A stretch of 64,000 bases of DNA, taken from contig JAFDHF010000011.1 of the NCBI GenBank assembly GCA_019308905.1, positions 46,891 through 110,890 on the forward strand, read 5' to 3'. Made by a program: the position numbers and the translations under genes. Numbering within the stretch: position 1 is the stretch's first letter; every line of letters begins with the position of its first letter. This document shows, in pieces, positions 8,328 through 17,863 of the stretch. The notes under the pieces are model-generated. The model saw only the letters and a list, made by a program, of their open reading frames with translations. It did no database searches and was not told where the DNA came from. Source of the DNA: Deltaproteobacteria bacterium (GTDB lineage: Bacteria > Desulfobacterota > BSN033 > WVXP01).

Positions 8328-9074
8328 TCAGGGGAGGCTGAGTATCTCTGGTTCTCCATCGGTGATGGCGATTGAGTGTTCGAAATGGGCCGACCGTTTT
8401 CCGTCGGCGGTAACCACGGTCCACCCGTTGTCGAGGACCCTGACACGCCAGTCTCCGGCATTCACCATCGGCTCCAGGGCCAGCACCATGCCGGCCCTGA
8501 GGCGATCACCGGTTCCAGCCCTCCCGAAGTTCGGAATCTGAGGATCTTCGTGCATCTGCCTTCCGATCCCGTGACCGGTGAAATCCCTGACCACGGAAAA
8601 ACCATTGGCCTCCACATGGGACTGAATGGCATGGGAGATATCAAAGAGGCGATTCCCCTCTCTGGCCTGCTCGATCCCCTTCATAAGGGCAGTCTCTGTA
8701 ACCTCCAGCAGCCGATTCGATTCCGGGTCAACCGTACCCACCGGGAAGGTGATGGCCGCATCCCCCACATACCCCCTGTAAATCACCCCGAGATCGAGAC
8801 TCACAATATCCCCCTCTTCAAAGACGCGCGAATCGGGGATTCCGTGTACCACCTGCTCATTGACAGAGACACAGATGTTTGCGGGATATCCCCGATAGCC
8901 CTTGAATGCAGGGACCCCTCCCATCCCGTGGATCATCCTCTCGGCTATGCGGTCCAGATCGGTTCCCGTCCTGCCCGGGCTTGTGATCTCTTTGAGATGC
9001 CGGAGAACCCGTGCGACGATCCGGTTGCTCTTCCGGAGAATCGCAATCTCATCCCTCGATTTGATCTGTATCAT
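8328..9074 (-). CDS. map: Type I methionine aminopeptidase
   Basis: A 248-residue type I methionine aminopeptidase, which removes the initiator Met from nascent proteins. The metal ligands are in place: Asp in SLDLGV, Asp in VGDAAITF, His in TGHGIG, Glu in LALEPM and Glu in HFEHSI. The reading frame continues upstream to 9242, but the ATG at 9074 starts the conserved family N-terminus (MIQIKSRDEIAILRKSNRIV) and has an AAGGACGG ribosome site. It stands alone rather than in the ribosomal protein operon, with purB divergent. Confidence 0.95.
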   Translation of the reverse strand: MIQIKSRDEIAILRKSNRIVARVLRHLKEITSPGRTGTDLDRIAERMIHGMGGVPAFKGYRGYPANICVSVNEQVVHGIPDSRVFEEGDIVSLDLGVIYRGYVGDAAITFPVGTVDPESNRLLEVTETALMKGIEQAREGNRLFDISHAIQSHVEANGFSVVRDFTGHGIGRQMHEDPQIPNFGRAGTGDRLRAGMVLALEPMVNAGDWRVRVLDNGWTVVTADGKRSAHFEHSIAITDGEPEILSLP

Positions 9075-9284
9075 GAGAAACCGTCCTTGAATCTTTGAGA
9101 AAACCATCCAAAAAATATCCTTTCGCCCGCTCCTTTTCAAGAGGAGGCCAAGCACGAATGGGCACGACGGAGTCCCCAACCCCCTTCGGGGCGGGGGAAC
9201 GCTTTTCGACGGCGGCTTCTCTCCGGCTGGAAAACACCTCATCCCTTAGCTCTCGAGCTGACCCCTTCGGATTTCTCGGTCGGG

Positions 9285-9412
9285 GAATCCTTGCCCCTTC
9301 CCCACGCACACGAATCACGAACACGACCTCTCCCCTTGCCGCTCGATCTCGATGGGTGCCCCACCGCTTCCGCAATGCTCGTCGGGGCCAAGGCTATTCC
9401 CCAAAAGACACG
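9285..9412 (-). repeat. Intergenic inverted-end repeat, copy 3 (partial)
   Basis: Plus-strand text GGGTGCCCCACCGCTTCCGC, GGGGCCAAGG and CCCCAAAAGAC matches the right half of the copy at 52831-53080 and the reverse complement of the copy at 24827-25236. Its middle has one unit of the TTCGTG tandem repeat (ACGAATCACGAACACGAC). The other half is diverged or missing. Strand is given in the orientation of copy 1's minus strand only by convention. It ends just before the purB promoter. Confidence 0.6.
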
Positions 9413-9433
9413 GAACTCGTCGTTTCTTTCCCA

Positions 9434-9461
9434 TTGACTTTCAGCAGGGGACCGATACAAT
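9434..9461 (+). promoter_or_regulatory. Sigma70-type promoter for purB
   Basis: TTGACT at 9434-9439, 16-nt spacer, TACAAT at 9456-9461; ten of twelve positions match consensus. It lies 83 nt upstream of the purB ATG, immediately after repeat copy 3. Confidence 0.65.
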
Positions 9462-9544
9462 ACCTGTGCCGCTTCCGGCCAACGTTTGTTCCCACCAGGG
9501 AGGGAACGTCTCCGGGCAAATCCAGAAACACAGGGGAAGGGACA

Positions 9545-10843
9545 ATGATTTCAAGGTATACTCGAGACAGGATGGGCCGGATCTGGACCGACCAGAACCG
9601 CCTGGACAAGTGGCTCCAGATAGAGGTCCTGGCCTGCGAGGCTCTGGCGGAAACAGGCGAGATTCCCCGGCAGGCAGCCCAACAGATAAGAGAAAAGGCC
9701 GGCTTTGATGTCGGCCGGGTTCAAGAGATCGAAAAGACCACAAAACACGATGTGGTCGCCTTTGTGACCTGTGTGGGAGAATCTCTGGGAAAGCTTTCCC
9801 GCTATCTCCACCTCGGCCTCACCTCCTCGGATGTGCTCGACACCTCGATGGCCCTGCTGCTGAGGGACTCGGCCTCCATCATCATCGAGGATATCGATCA
9901 ACTGCTCGCCGTCATCCGAAGGAGGGCCTTTGAACACAAGGAGACGGCCATGATAGGCAGGTCCCATGGAATCCATGCGGAACCAATCACCTTTGGTCTC
10001 AAAATGGCTCTCTGGCACGAGGAGATGAAAAGGAACCTGGACCGAATCAAGAGGGCCAGGGACGTCATCAGTGTGGGAAAACTTTCGGGCGCAGTCGGAA
10101 CCTATGCAAATCTCTCTCCCTTTGTGGAACAGTACGTCTGCCGGAAACTAGGCCTCGAGCCGGCTCCCATCTCGACCCAGGTGATTCAGAGAGACCGCTA
10201 TGCGGAGTACTTTACGACCCTGGCCATCATCGCCGCCTCTATCGAGAAGTTCGCCGTAGAGATACGGCACCTCCAGCGCACCGAGGTGCTCGAGGTCGAA
10301 GAGTTCTTCTCCAAAGGCCAGAAGGGCTCATCGGCGATGCCCCATAAGAGAAACCCCGTTCTGTCGGAAAACCTCACCGGCCTGGCAAGACTCGTCCGGG
10401 CCAATGCCGTTGCAGCCATGGAGAACGTGGCCTTGTGGCACGAGCGTGATATCAGCCATTCTTCAGTGGAAAGGGTCATCGCCCCTGATTCGAACATCCT
10501 TGTCGATTTCATGCTCGGCCGCCTGACGAGTGTAATCGAGAACCTCGTCATCTACCCTGAAAACATGGCCGCCAACCTCGGAAAAACCAGAGGGCTGATC
10601 TTTTCTGAAAGAATCATGCTGGAACTGATGCGCCACGGCCTGAGCCGGGATCGGGCCTATGGTTTGGTTCAGAGGAATGCCATGCGTGTCTGGGAAGAGG
10701 GCGGGGATTTCAAGGAAAAAATCCTGAAAGATCCTGAAATTCGAGAGGTTCTCACCCCCGAGATTATCGATACCGCCTTTGATCTGAAACACCACCTCCG
10801 TCATCTGGACACTATTTTCAGGCGGGTCTTCGGAAAAGACTAG
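9545..10843 (+). CDS. purB: Adenylosuccinate lyase
   Basis: A 432-residue fumarase/aspartase-superfamily enzyme that acts twice in purine synthesis, cleaving SAICAR and adenylosuccinate with release of fumarate. The superfamily signature SSAMPHKRNP is present, along with the substrate-binding GRSHGIHAEP and LTSSDVLDT segments. The N-terminal MISRYTRDRMGRIW is the normal PurB start, so the longer upstream frame is discarded; the ATG has an AGGGGAAGGG ribosome site. Length is that of the short bacterial PurB type. No other purine genes are adjacent. Confidence 0.96.
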   Translation: MISRYTRDRMGRIWTDQNRLDKWLQIEVLACEALAETGEIPRQAAQQIREKAGFDVGRVQEIEKTTKHDVVAFVTCVGESLGKLSRYLHLGLTSSDVLDTSMALLLRDSASIIIEDIDQLLAVIRRRAFEHKETAMIGRSHGIHAEPITFGLKMALWHEEMKRNLDRIKRARDVISVGKLSGAVGTYANLSPFVEQYVCRKLGLEPAPISTQVIQRDRYAEYFTTLAIIAASIEKFAVEIRHLQRTEVLEVEEFFSKGQKGSSAMPHKRNPVLSENLTGLARLVRANAVAAMENVALWHERDISHSSVERVIAPDSNILVDFMLGRLTSVIENLVIYPENMAANLGKTRGLIFSERIMLELMRHGLSRDRAYGLVQRNAMRVWEEGGDFKEKILKDPEIREVLTPEIIDTAFDLKHHLRHLDTIFRRVFGKD

Positions 10844-11160
10844 AATCGTCCGAGGTGCTCGATCGCTACGCTCCTTCGATCACCGGCTTTCCTTCGGGGT
10901 CCCGGAGAGCGTGGTGCGGGGACACTCCCCCATGGGGGAGCTCCCTCATGGTTTAACGATTCCAACGATTCGAAGGGCTCGAACATTTCGAACGTTTTAC
11001 CCCAGAGGCGGGTGGTCTTGATTCTGGGCTTCTTCTAGGATAGAGTTTCGCTATAGGGTATCGCCTTGCGGTCCCGTAGGGCAGGCATCCGGACCCGGTG
11101 GATCGTCGATTCACCGGGGCGCCCGAGCGACAAAACGTCTGATCAAGGAGGAAGAACACT
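10844..11160. other. Intergenic region with inverted repeats
   Basis: A 317-bp gap without a convincing gene. It holds imperfect palindromes GGTGCTCGATCG...CTTCGATCACC right after purB, GGGGGAG/CTCCCCC-like repeats near 10930, TTCGAA units near 10965-10995, and a near-perfect palindrome at 11094-11118 (CCCGGTGGATCG / CGATTCACCGGG). The latter might be an operator or small RNA stem before the gene at 11161; I cannot assign it to a known class. Confidence 0.4.
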
Positions 11161-11502
11161 ATGGTATATCTCAGTCTGGTCCTGGCGGTGATTGCACTTG
11201 CAATTGCCATTCTTGCCTACCAGAAGGCGGGCGGCATGGTCGACCTGAAGAAACAGATCGAACAGATCGCCTCATCAACCGAGCTCAAGAAGTCGGTTGA
11301 ATCTCTCACGTCGGCAACCGATACCCTGAGGGAAAAGACAGCCGAGGCGATCGAAAAACTCGAGACGGCGATCAGGGGGGCTGCAGGGAGCAAGCCGGAG
11401 GAGAAAAAGCCGCCGAAAAGGGCCACACCGAGAAGACGGGCTCCGAGGGCAAAGCCCAAGACCGAGGCAGAGGCGACAGAGAAGACAGGAGAGCCGTCCT
11501 AA
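11161..11502 (+). CDS. Small membrane-anchored coiled-coil protein, unknown function
   Basis: A 113-residue protein I do not recognise. Residues 2-20 (VYLSLVLAVIALAIAILAY) form one membrane helix. Residues 26-75 look like an amphipathic coiled coil (KKQIEQIASSTELKKSVESL). The tail is rich in Lys, Arg, Pro and Ala (PPKRATPRRRAPRAK), resembling nucleic-acid- or polymer-binding tails. A strong AAGGAGGAAG ribosome site precedes the ATG. The same layout (membrane anchor, coiled coil, charged tail) recurs in the next gene, suggesting both are envelope structural proteins; this is inference. Confidence 0.7.
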   Translation: MVYLSLVLAVIALAIAILAYQKAGGMVDLKKQIEQIASSTELKKSVESLTSATDTLREKTAEAIEKLETAIRGAAGSKPEEKKPPKRATPRRRAPRAKPKTEAEATEKTGEPS

Positions 11503-11640
11503 GCAAGCACCCAACTCTCAAACCGGGGCCGGAAGGTTCGAAGCTTTCCCCAGGCGGCCGCCTTTACAGCGGGAATTCCTCCCGCGAGTCACACCAGCGG
11601 CTAGGAGGTACGCTCAAGAGCCCACGGAGGTGATGCGGCA

Positions 11641-12072
11641 ATGATTTATGTAAAGGCCTTGCTCCTTATCGCGCTTTTGTTTCTCGCCATTACATTCGGT
11701 ATTCAAAACTCCGAAGCGGTGGTCCTCCGCTACTATTTCGGCCTTGCATCGGTCCCCGTCCCACTCTACCTGGTCATCTATGTTGCGATCATCCTGGGAA
11801 TTCTCGGGGGACTCGCGATCGATCTTTACTCTCGCATCACACTCAGGTCGAGGCTCAAGAAGCTGGAAAAGGCGAACGCGTCCCTCCGGCAAGACCTCGA
11901 AAAACTGGAATCCGAGGCGGCAGGCGGGGCGGGCAGCGAGCTGCAGCCCAGGCCCGCCGAAGTCGAGACCGGCCCCGTCGAGGCCCTGCCGTCCAGTACC
12001 GAGTCGCAACCGGAGAACCAGCCAGAATCCTCCAAGGATTCAAAGGCCCTGGAATCCGGCAAGGACCGGTAG
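11641..12072 (+). CDS. LapA-domain (DUF1049) inner membrane protein
   Basis: A 143-residue protein with two N-terminal membrane helices and the LapA-family pattern FAITFGIQNSEAVVLRYYFG, followed by PVPLYLVIYVAIILGILGGL and a cytoplasmic coiled coil (LRSRLKKLEKANASLRQDLE). In enterobacteria LapA with LapB tunes lipopolysaccharide synthesis by controlling LpxC. No lapB is next to it, so that role is only possible here. The tail is a low-complexity acidic Ser/Glu/Pro segment. GGAGGTGA ribosome site. Confidence 0.82.
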   Translation: MIYVKALLLIALLFLAITFGIQNSEAVVLRYYFGLASVPVPLYLVIYVAIILGILGGLAIDLYSRITLRSRLKKLEKANASLRQDLEKLESEAAGGAGSELQPRPAEVETGPVEALPSSTESQPENQPESSKDSKALESGKDR

Positions 12073-12219
12073 AGGAGCAGATTCCCGCCAACCGGCGGGA
12101 GGAGTCTCCAAGATCAAGAAACCAACTGTTGGAGTTTCTTCGGCTTTCAATCGAGGATTCTTCCATGGGGCCGACTTGACGGTTCGTTGTCTCTTTGACA
12201 TGAGAGGATCTGTGGAAAG

Positions 12220-13758
12220 ATGAAAATCGAGGTTCGAGATTCAAAGGTGGAAGAGTTCAAGACCGAGGCACTCCTCCTCTACCACTTCAAAGGAGAAAAA
12301 ACCCTCGTCGATAAGACAGAGAGGATGGATCTGGCCAGCCGAGGATTGATCAGAGAGGTCCTCAGGAGCGGCGATTTCAGGGCGGAACTGTACCAGTCCT
12401 CCCTCATATACACCCACGGGAGCGGCCCGGCCAAGCGGATTCTCCTTGTGGGGCTCGGGAGAAAGAGGGAGTTCACCATCGACCGCTGGCGCGGGGCCGC
12501 CGCGAAGGGGGCTCAGATCGTCAGGGATCTCGGTGTGAAGGAGTTCGCCACGCCTCTGGTCGAGGGGGCTCTGGAGAGGGTGCCCCTCGATATGCTGGCC
12601 CAGGCCCTTGTCGAGGGGGTGGGGCTCGGCCTTTACGATTTCAGTGAGCTGAAGACGGAGAAGCGCAAGAAACCCCATAGAGTCGAGAAGATGAGTATCC
12701 TCGAGCCGGACACGGCCCGGGCAGCGGCTGTGCACCAGGGAACCCGAATCGGCGATCTGGTGGTTCAGGGCGTTACCCTCGCCCGCGACCTGGTCTCCCG
12801 TCCGGGTAACCTGCAAACGCCTTCGATGATGGCGGGGATTGCCGAGACCATCGCACATGAGTCCGGTTTGGCCTACCGCGTTCTCGATGAGGATGATGCC
12901 AAAAGGGAGGGGATGGGGGCCTTTCTCGCCGTGGCCGGCGGGAGTGATGAACCGGCCAAATTCATAGTTCTCGATCATAGGGGGAGCGACAACCCCCCTG
13001 TGACGATCGCCCTGGTGGGTAAAGGAGTCACCTTCGACAGCGGTGGAATCTCCATCAAACCCTCTGACAAGATGGAGAGGATGAAGAACGACATGGGAGG
13101 AGGCGCCACCGTGCTCGCCGCCATGCAGGTGGTTGGAAAACTCGGACTCCCTCTCAGGGTGGTGGGAATCGTCCCCTGCACGGAGAATCTCCCGAGCGGC
13201 AAGGCCTACAAACCTGGAGACGTAGTCACCACCCTCTCGGGCCAGACCATCGAGGTCATCAGTACCGATGCAGAAGGAAGGCTCATCCTAGCCGACGGGC
13301 TGACCTATGCCCTCCGCTACAAACCCGATGCCATTATCGATCTGGCCACCCTCACCGGAGCATGCGTAATAGCCCTAGGGGACCGCGTTGCGGGTATGAT
13401 CGGAAACAACGACAGGCTCAAGGCGAGGATCAAGAGATCGGCCGAGATCACCGGGGAAAAGGTCTGGGAGCTCCCCCTCTGGGAAGAATACCAGGAACAG
13501 ATCAAGAGCGACTGCGCGGACATGAGAAACGTGGGAGGCCGTGCCGGAGGCACCATTACCGGAGCAGCCCTCCTCAGCCGCTTCGTCCGTAAGACCCCCT
13601 GGGTCCACCTGGATATCGCCGGACCCGTATGGACAGAAAAGAACCTCCCTTATACGCCTAAAGGGGCAACAGGGGTGGGGGTCCGCCTGCTCGTCCAGCT
13701 TCTCCGTGACTGGACCCACCGGAGCTCGGCCGCCCCTCACCGCTCAAGAAAATCATAG
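12220..13758 (+). CDS. pepA: Leucyl aminopeptidase (M17)
   Basis: A 512-residue M17 leucyl aminopeptidase, a cytoplasmic hexameric di-metal exopeptidase. Ligand and catalytic motifs are clear: VGKGVTFDSGGISIKP, MKNDMGGGA and STDAEGRLILADGL, in which the usual NTDAEGR begins with Ser. The N-terminal ADP-ribose-like domain and the late GGRAGGTITGAALLSRF segment are also typical. Length is normal. Some M17 proteins double as DNA-binding regulators; nothing in the sequence shows that here. It converges on the DUF1844 gene. Confidence 0.95.
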   Translation: MKIEVRDSKVEEFKTEALLLYHFKGEKTLVDKTERMDLASRGLIREVLRSGDFRAELYQSSLIYTHGSGPAKRILLVGLGRKREFTIDRWRGAAAKGAQIVRDLGVKEFATPLVEGALERVPLDMLAQALVEGVGLGLYDFSELKTEKRKKPHRVEKMSILEPDTARAAAVHQGTRIGDLVVQGVTLARDLVSRPGNLQTPSMMAGIAETIAHESGLAYRVLDEDDAKREGMGAFLAVAGGSDEPAKFIVLDHRGSDNPPVTIALVGKGVTFDSGGISIKPSDKMERMKNDMGGGATVLAAMQVVGKLGLPLRVVGIVPCTENLPSGKAYKPGDVVTTLSGQTIEVISTDAEGRLILADGLTYALRYKPDAIIDLATLTGACVIALGDRVAGMIGNNDRLKARIKRSAEITGEKVWELPLWEEYQEQIKSDCADMRNVGGRAGGTITGAALLSRFVRKTPWVHLDIAGPVWTEKNLPYTPKGATGVGVRLLVQLLRDWTHRSSAAPHRSRKS

Positions 13759-13983
13759 GTTCCCAGCCAAGGGGAGTCTGCTCCGAGGTGAAACCCACCT
13801 CCACTGCGGAGCGAAGGATCCGGATCCTGTTCTCTCGCGATGAAGGCGGACTCCCCGAGGCCGGCCGCAACTGCTTGGAGAAACACCCCCTGCGAGTCCC
13901 GAAAGTCTCATTCCAAGAATCGAGACACGATAACGAATCAAGAGACCGTGAGGCATGCCCTTCGAAAGGCATAGGATCATTCC

Positions 13984-14415
13984 TTACTGCTTGGCTTTGA
14001 CAAAACGCATCCTCAAGTCGTAGAGGATATTTCGGATCAAGGTCTCCTCGTCGGAGGTGAGATTCCCCTTTGTCTTCTCCTGGAGAATCCCCAAGATATC
14101 GATGGTCTGCTTGGCCATGGGGAGATTCTTGTTGGGCTTGCTGGTAACCGGATCGGGGATCTCTCCCAGGTGGATCAGGGCCGAAGTGCTCAGGGAGAAA
14201 ATGAAATTCGAGAAGTTGATCTCCGGAAGAGGAGCTTCCTCCCTACCCTTTGCCTCAGTTCTCTGATCTTCCCCCGGCTTTTCGGCCTCCGCCGCTGCTC
14301 CGGGCTCCCCGCCCTTCCCTTCGGCCTTCTCTTCTTTCCGTTCCTCGGTTTTTCCCGCGGCGAAATGCCGCTTGTCCCTTACGGCAAATCCTCTGTCTTT
14401 CTCCTCATCCGCCAT
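13984..14415 (-). CDS. DUF1844 domain protein
   Basis: A 143-residue protein whose C-terminal half matches DUF1844 (INFSNFIFSLSTSALIHLGEIPDP then KQTIDILGILQEKTKGNLT), a helical domain common in Desulfobacterota, Acidobacteria and relatives. The N-terminal half is a highly charged, low-complexity Glu/Lys/Ala region. I chose the ATG at 14415 because GGAGGA sits just before it; the ATG at 14427 lacks such a site. Function unknown. It is 28 nt downstream of the HtrA gene on the same strand, so may be co-transcribed. Confidence 0.85.
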   Translation of the reverse strand: MADEEKDRGFAVRDKRHFAAGKTEERKEEKAEGKGGEPGAAAEAEKPGEDQRTEAKGREEAPLPEINFSNFIFSLSTSALIHLGEIPDPVTSKPNKNLPMAKQTIDILGILQEKTKGNLTSDEETLIRNILYDLRMRFVKAKQ

Positions 14416-14443
14416 GTTTTCCTCCATACGACCAGATTCACGG

Positions 14444-15877
14444 CTATCCTCCCCAGATATCCACGGTGACGTAGCTGGCCCAACGTCCCCTCTGGATCTG
14501 GAAAAGGACGCTCCTGCTCATCTCGATAACGCTCATCGCCCTCTTGAACTGGTCGAGATCATCGATCCTTTGATCGGCCACCTGGCGGATCACGTCGCCA
14601 GGCTGGACACCTATCCTCCCAAGGATCCTGCTCCGGTCGACTGATGTCACAACCACACCGGAGCGCACGTAGAGATCGTACCTGCGGATCATTTTATCAT
14701 CGATACCGGCGACTTCAATACCCAGAACAGAACGGGCCAGTCGGAGCCCGTACGCCGCCGGAAAATCCACCCCCAAAAGGGTGATGCGTATCCTCTGTCC
14801 ACCCCGGAAGACCTGAAAATCGATCTCATCACCCGAGGTGAACTGCCTGACGGCGTGGTAGTAGTCCTCCATGCAAGAAACCTCGATTCCACCCACCCGC
14901 TCTATGATGTCTCCCCTCCGGAGCCCTCCCTTCCGGCCGGGACCGCCGGAGACCACCCGGGTCACCACTACTCCCCCCTTCCCCTTGTAATGGAAATGCT
15001 CGACCAGGGACGGATCGAGCTCCTGGATCTGAATCCCGATCCAAGCCGGATGAACCTCTCCATAGGCGATCAGGTCGTCGACGATTCTTTTCACCCGGTC
15101 GACAGGTATGGCAAATCCGATACCCTGAGCTCCACGGTATATGGCCGTATTGATCCCGATCAGCTCCCCCATGATGTTGAGAAGGGGGCCGCCGCTGTTG
15201 CCGGGATTTATGGACGCATCGGTCTGTATGAAGTCGCGGTAGACCCTGTCTCCTGACCTGAAAGAGCGGTGGAGGGAACTGACCACCCCGGCAGTAACGG
15301 TGTGGCTGAGGCCGAAGGGGTTCCCGATGGCGATGACCGTCTCGCCGATCATGAGATCCCTCGACGTGCCCATCGCAATGGTCGGAAACGGTCCCCTTCC
15401 GGCAATCCTGATCACGGCCAGGTCGGATTCGGGGTCAGAACCGACCAGCCTTCCCTCGAACTCCCTCCCATCGAGGAGTGTGACCTTTATCCTCTCGGCC
15501 CTCAGGATCACGTGTTCATTTGTCAGGATCGTTCCATCGGGCCGGATGATTACGCCGGAACCCAGACTCGAGTAGGATCTCGAAGGAGACTCGAAAAAAT
15601 CCCGGAAAAACTCGTCAAAGAGGGTACCGCCACCGAACTCGTAGAAGGGATTCGTCCCTCCCCCTGAAACCACTCGGGTGCTTATATTGACAACGGCCGG
15701 GCCGGCAGCCTCGGCAACACGGACCACGACGTTCCGCCTCGAGATTCCCTCCACCCCGCCCTCTGCCGTCTCCGTCCACGGCGGAACGAAAGGAACCAGG
15801 AAAAGAAAGACCAGCAACCACCCGAAACAAGGGTATGCACGGCTGATCGCTCTGCCACCCCGAAGAATCCGGCTCAT
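14444..15877 (-). CDS. HtrA/DegP-type periplasmic serine protease
   Basis: A 477-residue trypsin-fold protease of the HtrA family for envelope protein quality control. A membrane anchor or signal spans residues 16-34 (PCFGWLLVFLFLVPFVPPW). The catalytic triad is His122 (TNEHVI), Asp152 (SDLAVI) and Ser228 (NPGNSGGPL). Two PDZ domains follow, from about residue 270 and 390. Start at 15877 has a GAGGAGGGG ribosome site and gives the normal N-terminus; the longer frame to 16039 is not needed. Whether the signal is cleaved is uncertain. Confidence 0.93.
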   Translation of the reverse strand: MSRILRGGRAISRAYPCFGWLLVFLFLVPFVPPWTETAEGGVEGISRRNVVVRVAEAAGPAVVNISTRVVSGGGTNPFYEFGGGTLFDEFFRDFFESPSRSYSSLGSGVIIRPDGTILTNEHVILRAERIKVTLLDGREFEGRLVGSDPESDLAVIRIAGRGPFPTIAMGTSRDLMIGETVIAIGNPFGLSHTVTAGVVSSLHRSFRSGDRVYRDFIQTDASINPGNSGGPLLNIMGELIGINTAIYRGAQGIGFAIPVDRVKRIVDDLIAYGEVHPAWIGIQIQELDPSLVEHFHYKGKGGVVVTRVVSGGPGRKGGLRRGDIIERVGGIEVSCMEDYYHAVRQFTSGDEIDFQVFRGGQRIRITLLGVDFPAAYGLRLARSVLGIEVAGIDDKMIRRYDLYVRSGVVVTSVDRSRILGRIGVQPGDVIRQVADQRIDDLDQFKRAMSVIEMSRSVLFQIQRGRWASYVTVDIWGG

Positions 15878-16238
15878 GACTTCACCCCTCCTCACAGGGG
15901 ACGAAAAGGGAAACCCGCGAAAAATAATACCATCTATCTCCCCGGCCAGGCAACGTCCCCTGAACCGAGCAGGGACTCGATCCTCCTGCTCGCGGCTTGC
16001 AGGAACGTTTGACCCGCAGATGCCGAGACCCGAGGACAAAAATTATTGACAAAGATTCAAAAGAAGGAATAGACTGTGTTTTGTAATTCCCCGGACAGAC
16101 CGACTTCCCCGGTGTCAGGAGGGGGAGGTTCGGATGATTTGCTAGAAAGGCCCCGCCGAGGAGCCGGAGGCCGGAGCGGGGCGCGACTCGTCGTGGGCCG
16201 ATAGGTTTCGTGGATAGGACAACCAAGGAGGAAGGGAG
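15878..16238. other. Divergent intergenic region htrA / aminotransferase
   Basis: A 361-bp divergent gap. It holds a plus-strand promoter (16046-16075) and then a GC-rich leader for the aminotransferase, including a possible hairpin GCCCCG...CGGGGC near 16152-16184 with an inner CCGGAGGCCGG palindrome. I do not recognise a known riboswitch. No clear promoter for the htrA side was found. Confidence 0.4.
16046..16075 (+). promoter_or_regulatory. Probable promoter of the pyrimidine catabolism locus
   Basis: TTGACA at 16046-16051, 18-nt spacer and TAGACT at 16070-16075, in an unusually AT-rich patch. It gives a leader of about 155 nt before the aminotransferase ATG. Confidence 0.5.
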
Positions 16239-17630
16239 ATGGCAAGTGCGGAAGAGAAGTTGCTCGACCTGGCGAAACACACCTACGGAACATGGAGGCG
16301 CCAGGACCTCTGGAAGAGGCCTTTGGAGATCGTCGATGCCGAAGGCGTGTACATGTTCGACAGGAGCGGCAAGAGGTATCTCGATTTTTCGTCCCAATTG
16401 ATGTGCTCGAATCTCGGTCACAAGAACAAGGCGATCATCGAGGCGATCGTCAAACAGGCGGAGAAACTGCCCTATGTGGCTCCGGGTTTTGCCACCGAAG
16501 CAGGAGAGAGAGCCGTGGAGGCTCTCTTGTCGGTGATGCCTGAGAATCTGGTGAAGTTCTTCTTTTCCACCAGCGGCACGGAGGCCAACGAGGCCGCCCT
16601 CAAGATGCTCAGGATGTACAAGGCACCGGACTACAAGGTGATTTCCAGATACCATTCATACCACGGGGCAACCGTTGCAAGCATCACTTTCACCGGTGAT
16701 CCGAGAAGATGGAGTGCGGAACGGGCCCGCTGTACGGTCGAAGGCGTGAGGTTCGCCCCTGATGCTTACTGCTATCGATGCCCCTTTGGACTCGAGTACG
16801 GGGACTGCAATATTCAATGTGCACGCTACCTCGACTACATGATCCAGGAAGAGGGCAATGTGGCCGCCATCATCGCCGAACCCGTGGTAGGGACAAACGG
16901 CAGAATCGTCCCGCCGCCCGAGTATTTCCCAATCGTGAGGGAGATATGCGATCGAACCGGGGTTCTTCTGATCTCCGACGAGGTCATGTCGGGCTGGTAC
17001 AGGACCGGAAAGCTCTTTGCCATACAGAACTGGGACGTTCTTCCGGACATACTCACCACGGCAAAGGGTTGTACCGCCGCATACACGCCCGTGGGGGTTA
17101 CGGCCACATCGAAGCCGATGGCGGATTTCTTCGAGAATCAGATCATGTCCCACGGCCACACCTATGCGTTCCATCCATTGGCTCTTTCGGCTATTCCGGC
17201 AGCCATCGCCGAGTACAAGAAATTGACCGCCACGGATACCCTCCACAGGGGAGCCGAACACCTAAAGAAGAGACTCTACGAATTGGCGGACCGACACGAG
17301 TGCATCGGAGATGTGAGGGGAATGGGCCATTTCTGGGCTCTCGAGCTCGTCAAGAATAGGAAGACCAAGGAACTGTTCAATACGAAAATGGATAAGTTCA
17401 CCGGTGAGAGCCTCATGCCGGAGAAGGTGAGCAAGGATGCCCTGCAGAACGGACTCTTTGTGAACTCGTGGTATGATACCATGGTAATCTCCCCGCCCCT
17501 CATCATAACAGAGGACCAGATAGACGAGGGGATTGACGTCCTCGACAAATCCCTGGAGATAGCAGACAGGGAGGTCGTCAGCACCGGTGTCGCCGCCTCG
17601 CGAAGCAGCGAGTTCGGGGGGAGAAAATAG
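16239..17630 (+). CDS. Class III (omega-amino acid) aminotransferase
   Basis: A 463-residue PLP-dependent class III aminotransferase. The PLP lysine is probably Lys276 (TTAKG) and the ring-nitrogen aspartate Asp247 (ISDEVM). A Cys-rich insert (CYRCPFGL, GDCNIQCARY; Cys178, 181, 190, 194) is typical of a subgroup that includes beta-alanine- and taurine-pyruvate aminotransferases. Being first in a locus with PreT, PreA and dihydropyrimidinase, the likely job is transamination of beta-alanine (or 3-aminoisobutyrate) to malonate semialdehyde, the last step of reductive pyrimidine breakdown. Substrate is inferred from context. AAGGAGGAAGG ribosome site. Confidence 0.85.
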   Translation: MASAEEKLLDLAKHTYGTWRRQDLWKRPLEIVDAEGVYMFDRSGKRYLDFSSQLMCSNLGHKNKAIIEAIVKQAEKLPYVAPGFATEAGERAVEALLSVMPENLVKFFFSTSGTEANEAALKMLRMYKAPDYKVISRYHSYHGATVASITFTGDPRRWSAERARCTVEGVRFAPDAYCYRCPFGLEYGDCNIQCARYLDYMIQEEGNVAAIIAEPVVGTNGRIVPPPEYFPIVREICDRTGVLLISDEVMSGWYRTGKLFAIQNWDVLPDILTTAKGCTAAYTPVGVTATSKPMADFFENQIMSHGHTYAFHPLALSAIPAAIAEYKKLTATDTLHRGAEHLKKRLYELADRHECIGDVRGMGHFWALELVKNRKTKELFNTKMDKFTGESLMPEKVSKDALQNGLFVNSWYDTMVISPPLIITEDQIDEGIDVLDKSLEIADREVVSTGVAASRSSEFGGRK

Positions 17631-17863
17631 GTGGGACCCGCTGGGAAATGGCACTGAACGAAGATTCCACGATTTCCAAGGCCGTCGATGACGCGAGGGA
17701 GGGTGCCCCCGAGAAGGGGTGATCTCCTGTTGCCTCAGGCCGCCGGGCCTGGTTTTCGAGATCGATTGGAGCCGGCGTTGAAAGGGCGGGAGCCTCGCCC
17801 GCAAATCCCACGGGCGTCCCAGGTGTCGACCAGGTACAAGGGTGGAGAAGGCGGGCCGGGTAG

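Noticed and set aside
9075..9242. Longer N-terminus for methionine aminopeptidase
   Set aside because: The extension is Arg/Pro-rich and unrelated to the family; the ATG at 9074 has a good ribosome site and the standard N-terminus.
16082..16238. Riboswitch upstream of the aminotransferase
   Set aside because: The leader has hairpins but none of the conserved core motifs of purine, preQ1, lysine or other riboswitches that I know.
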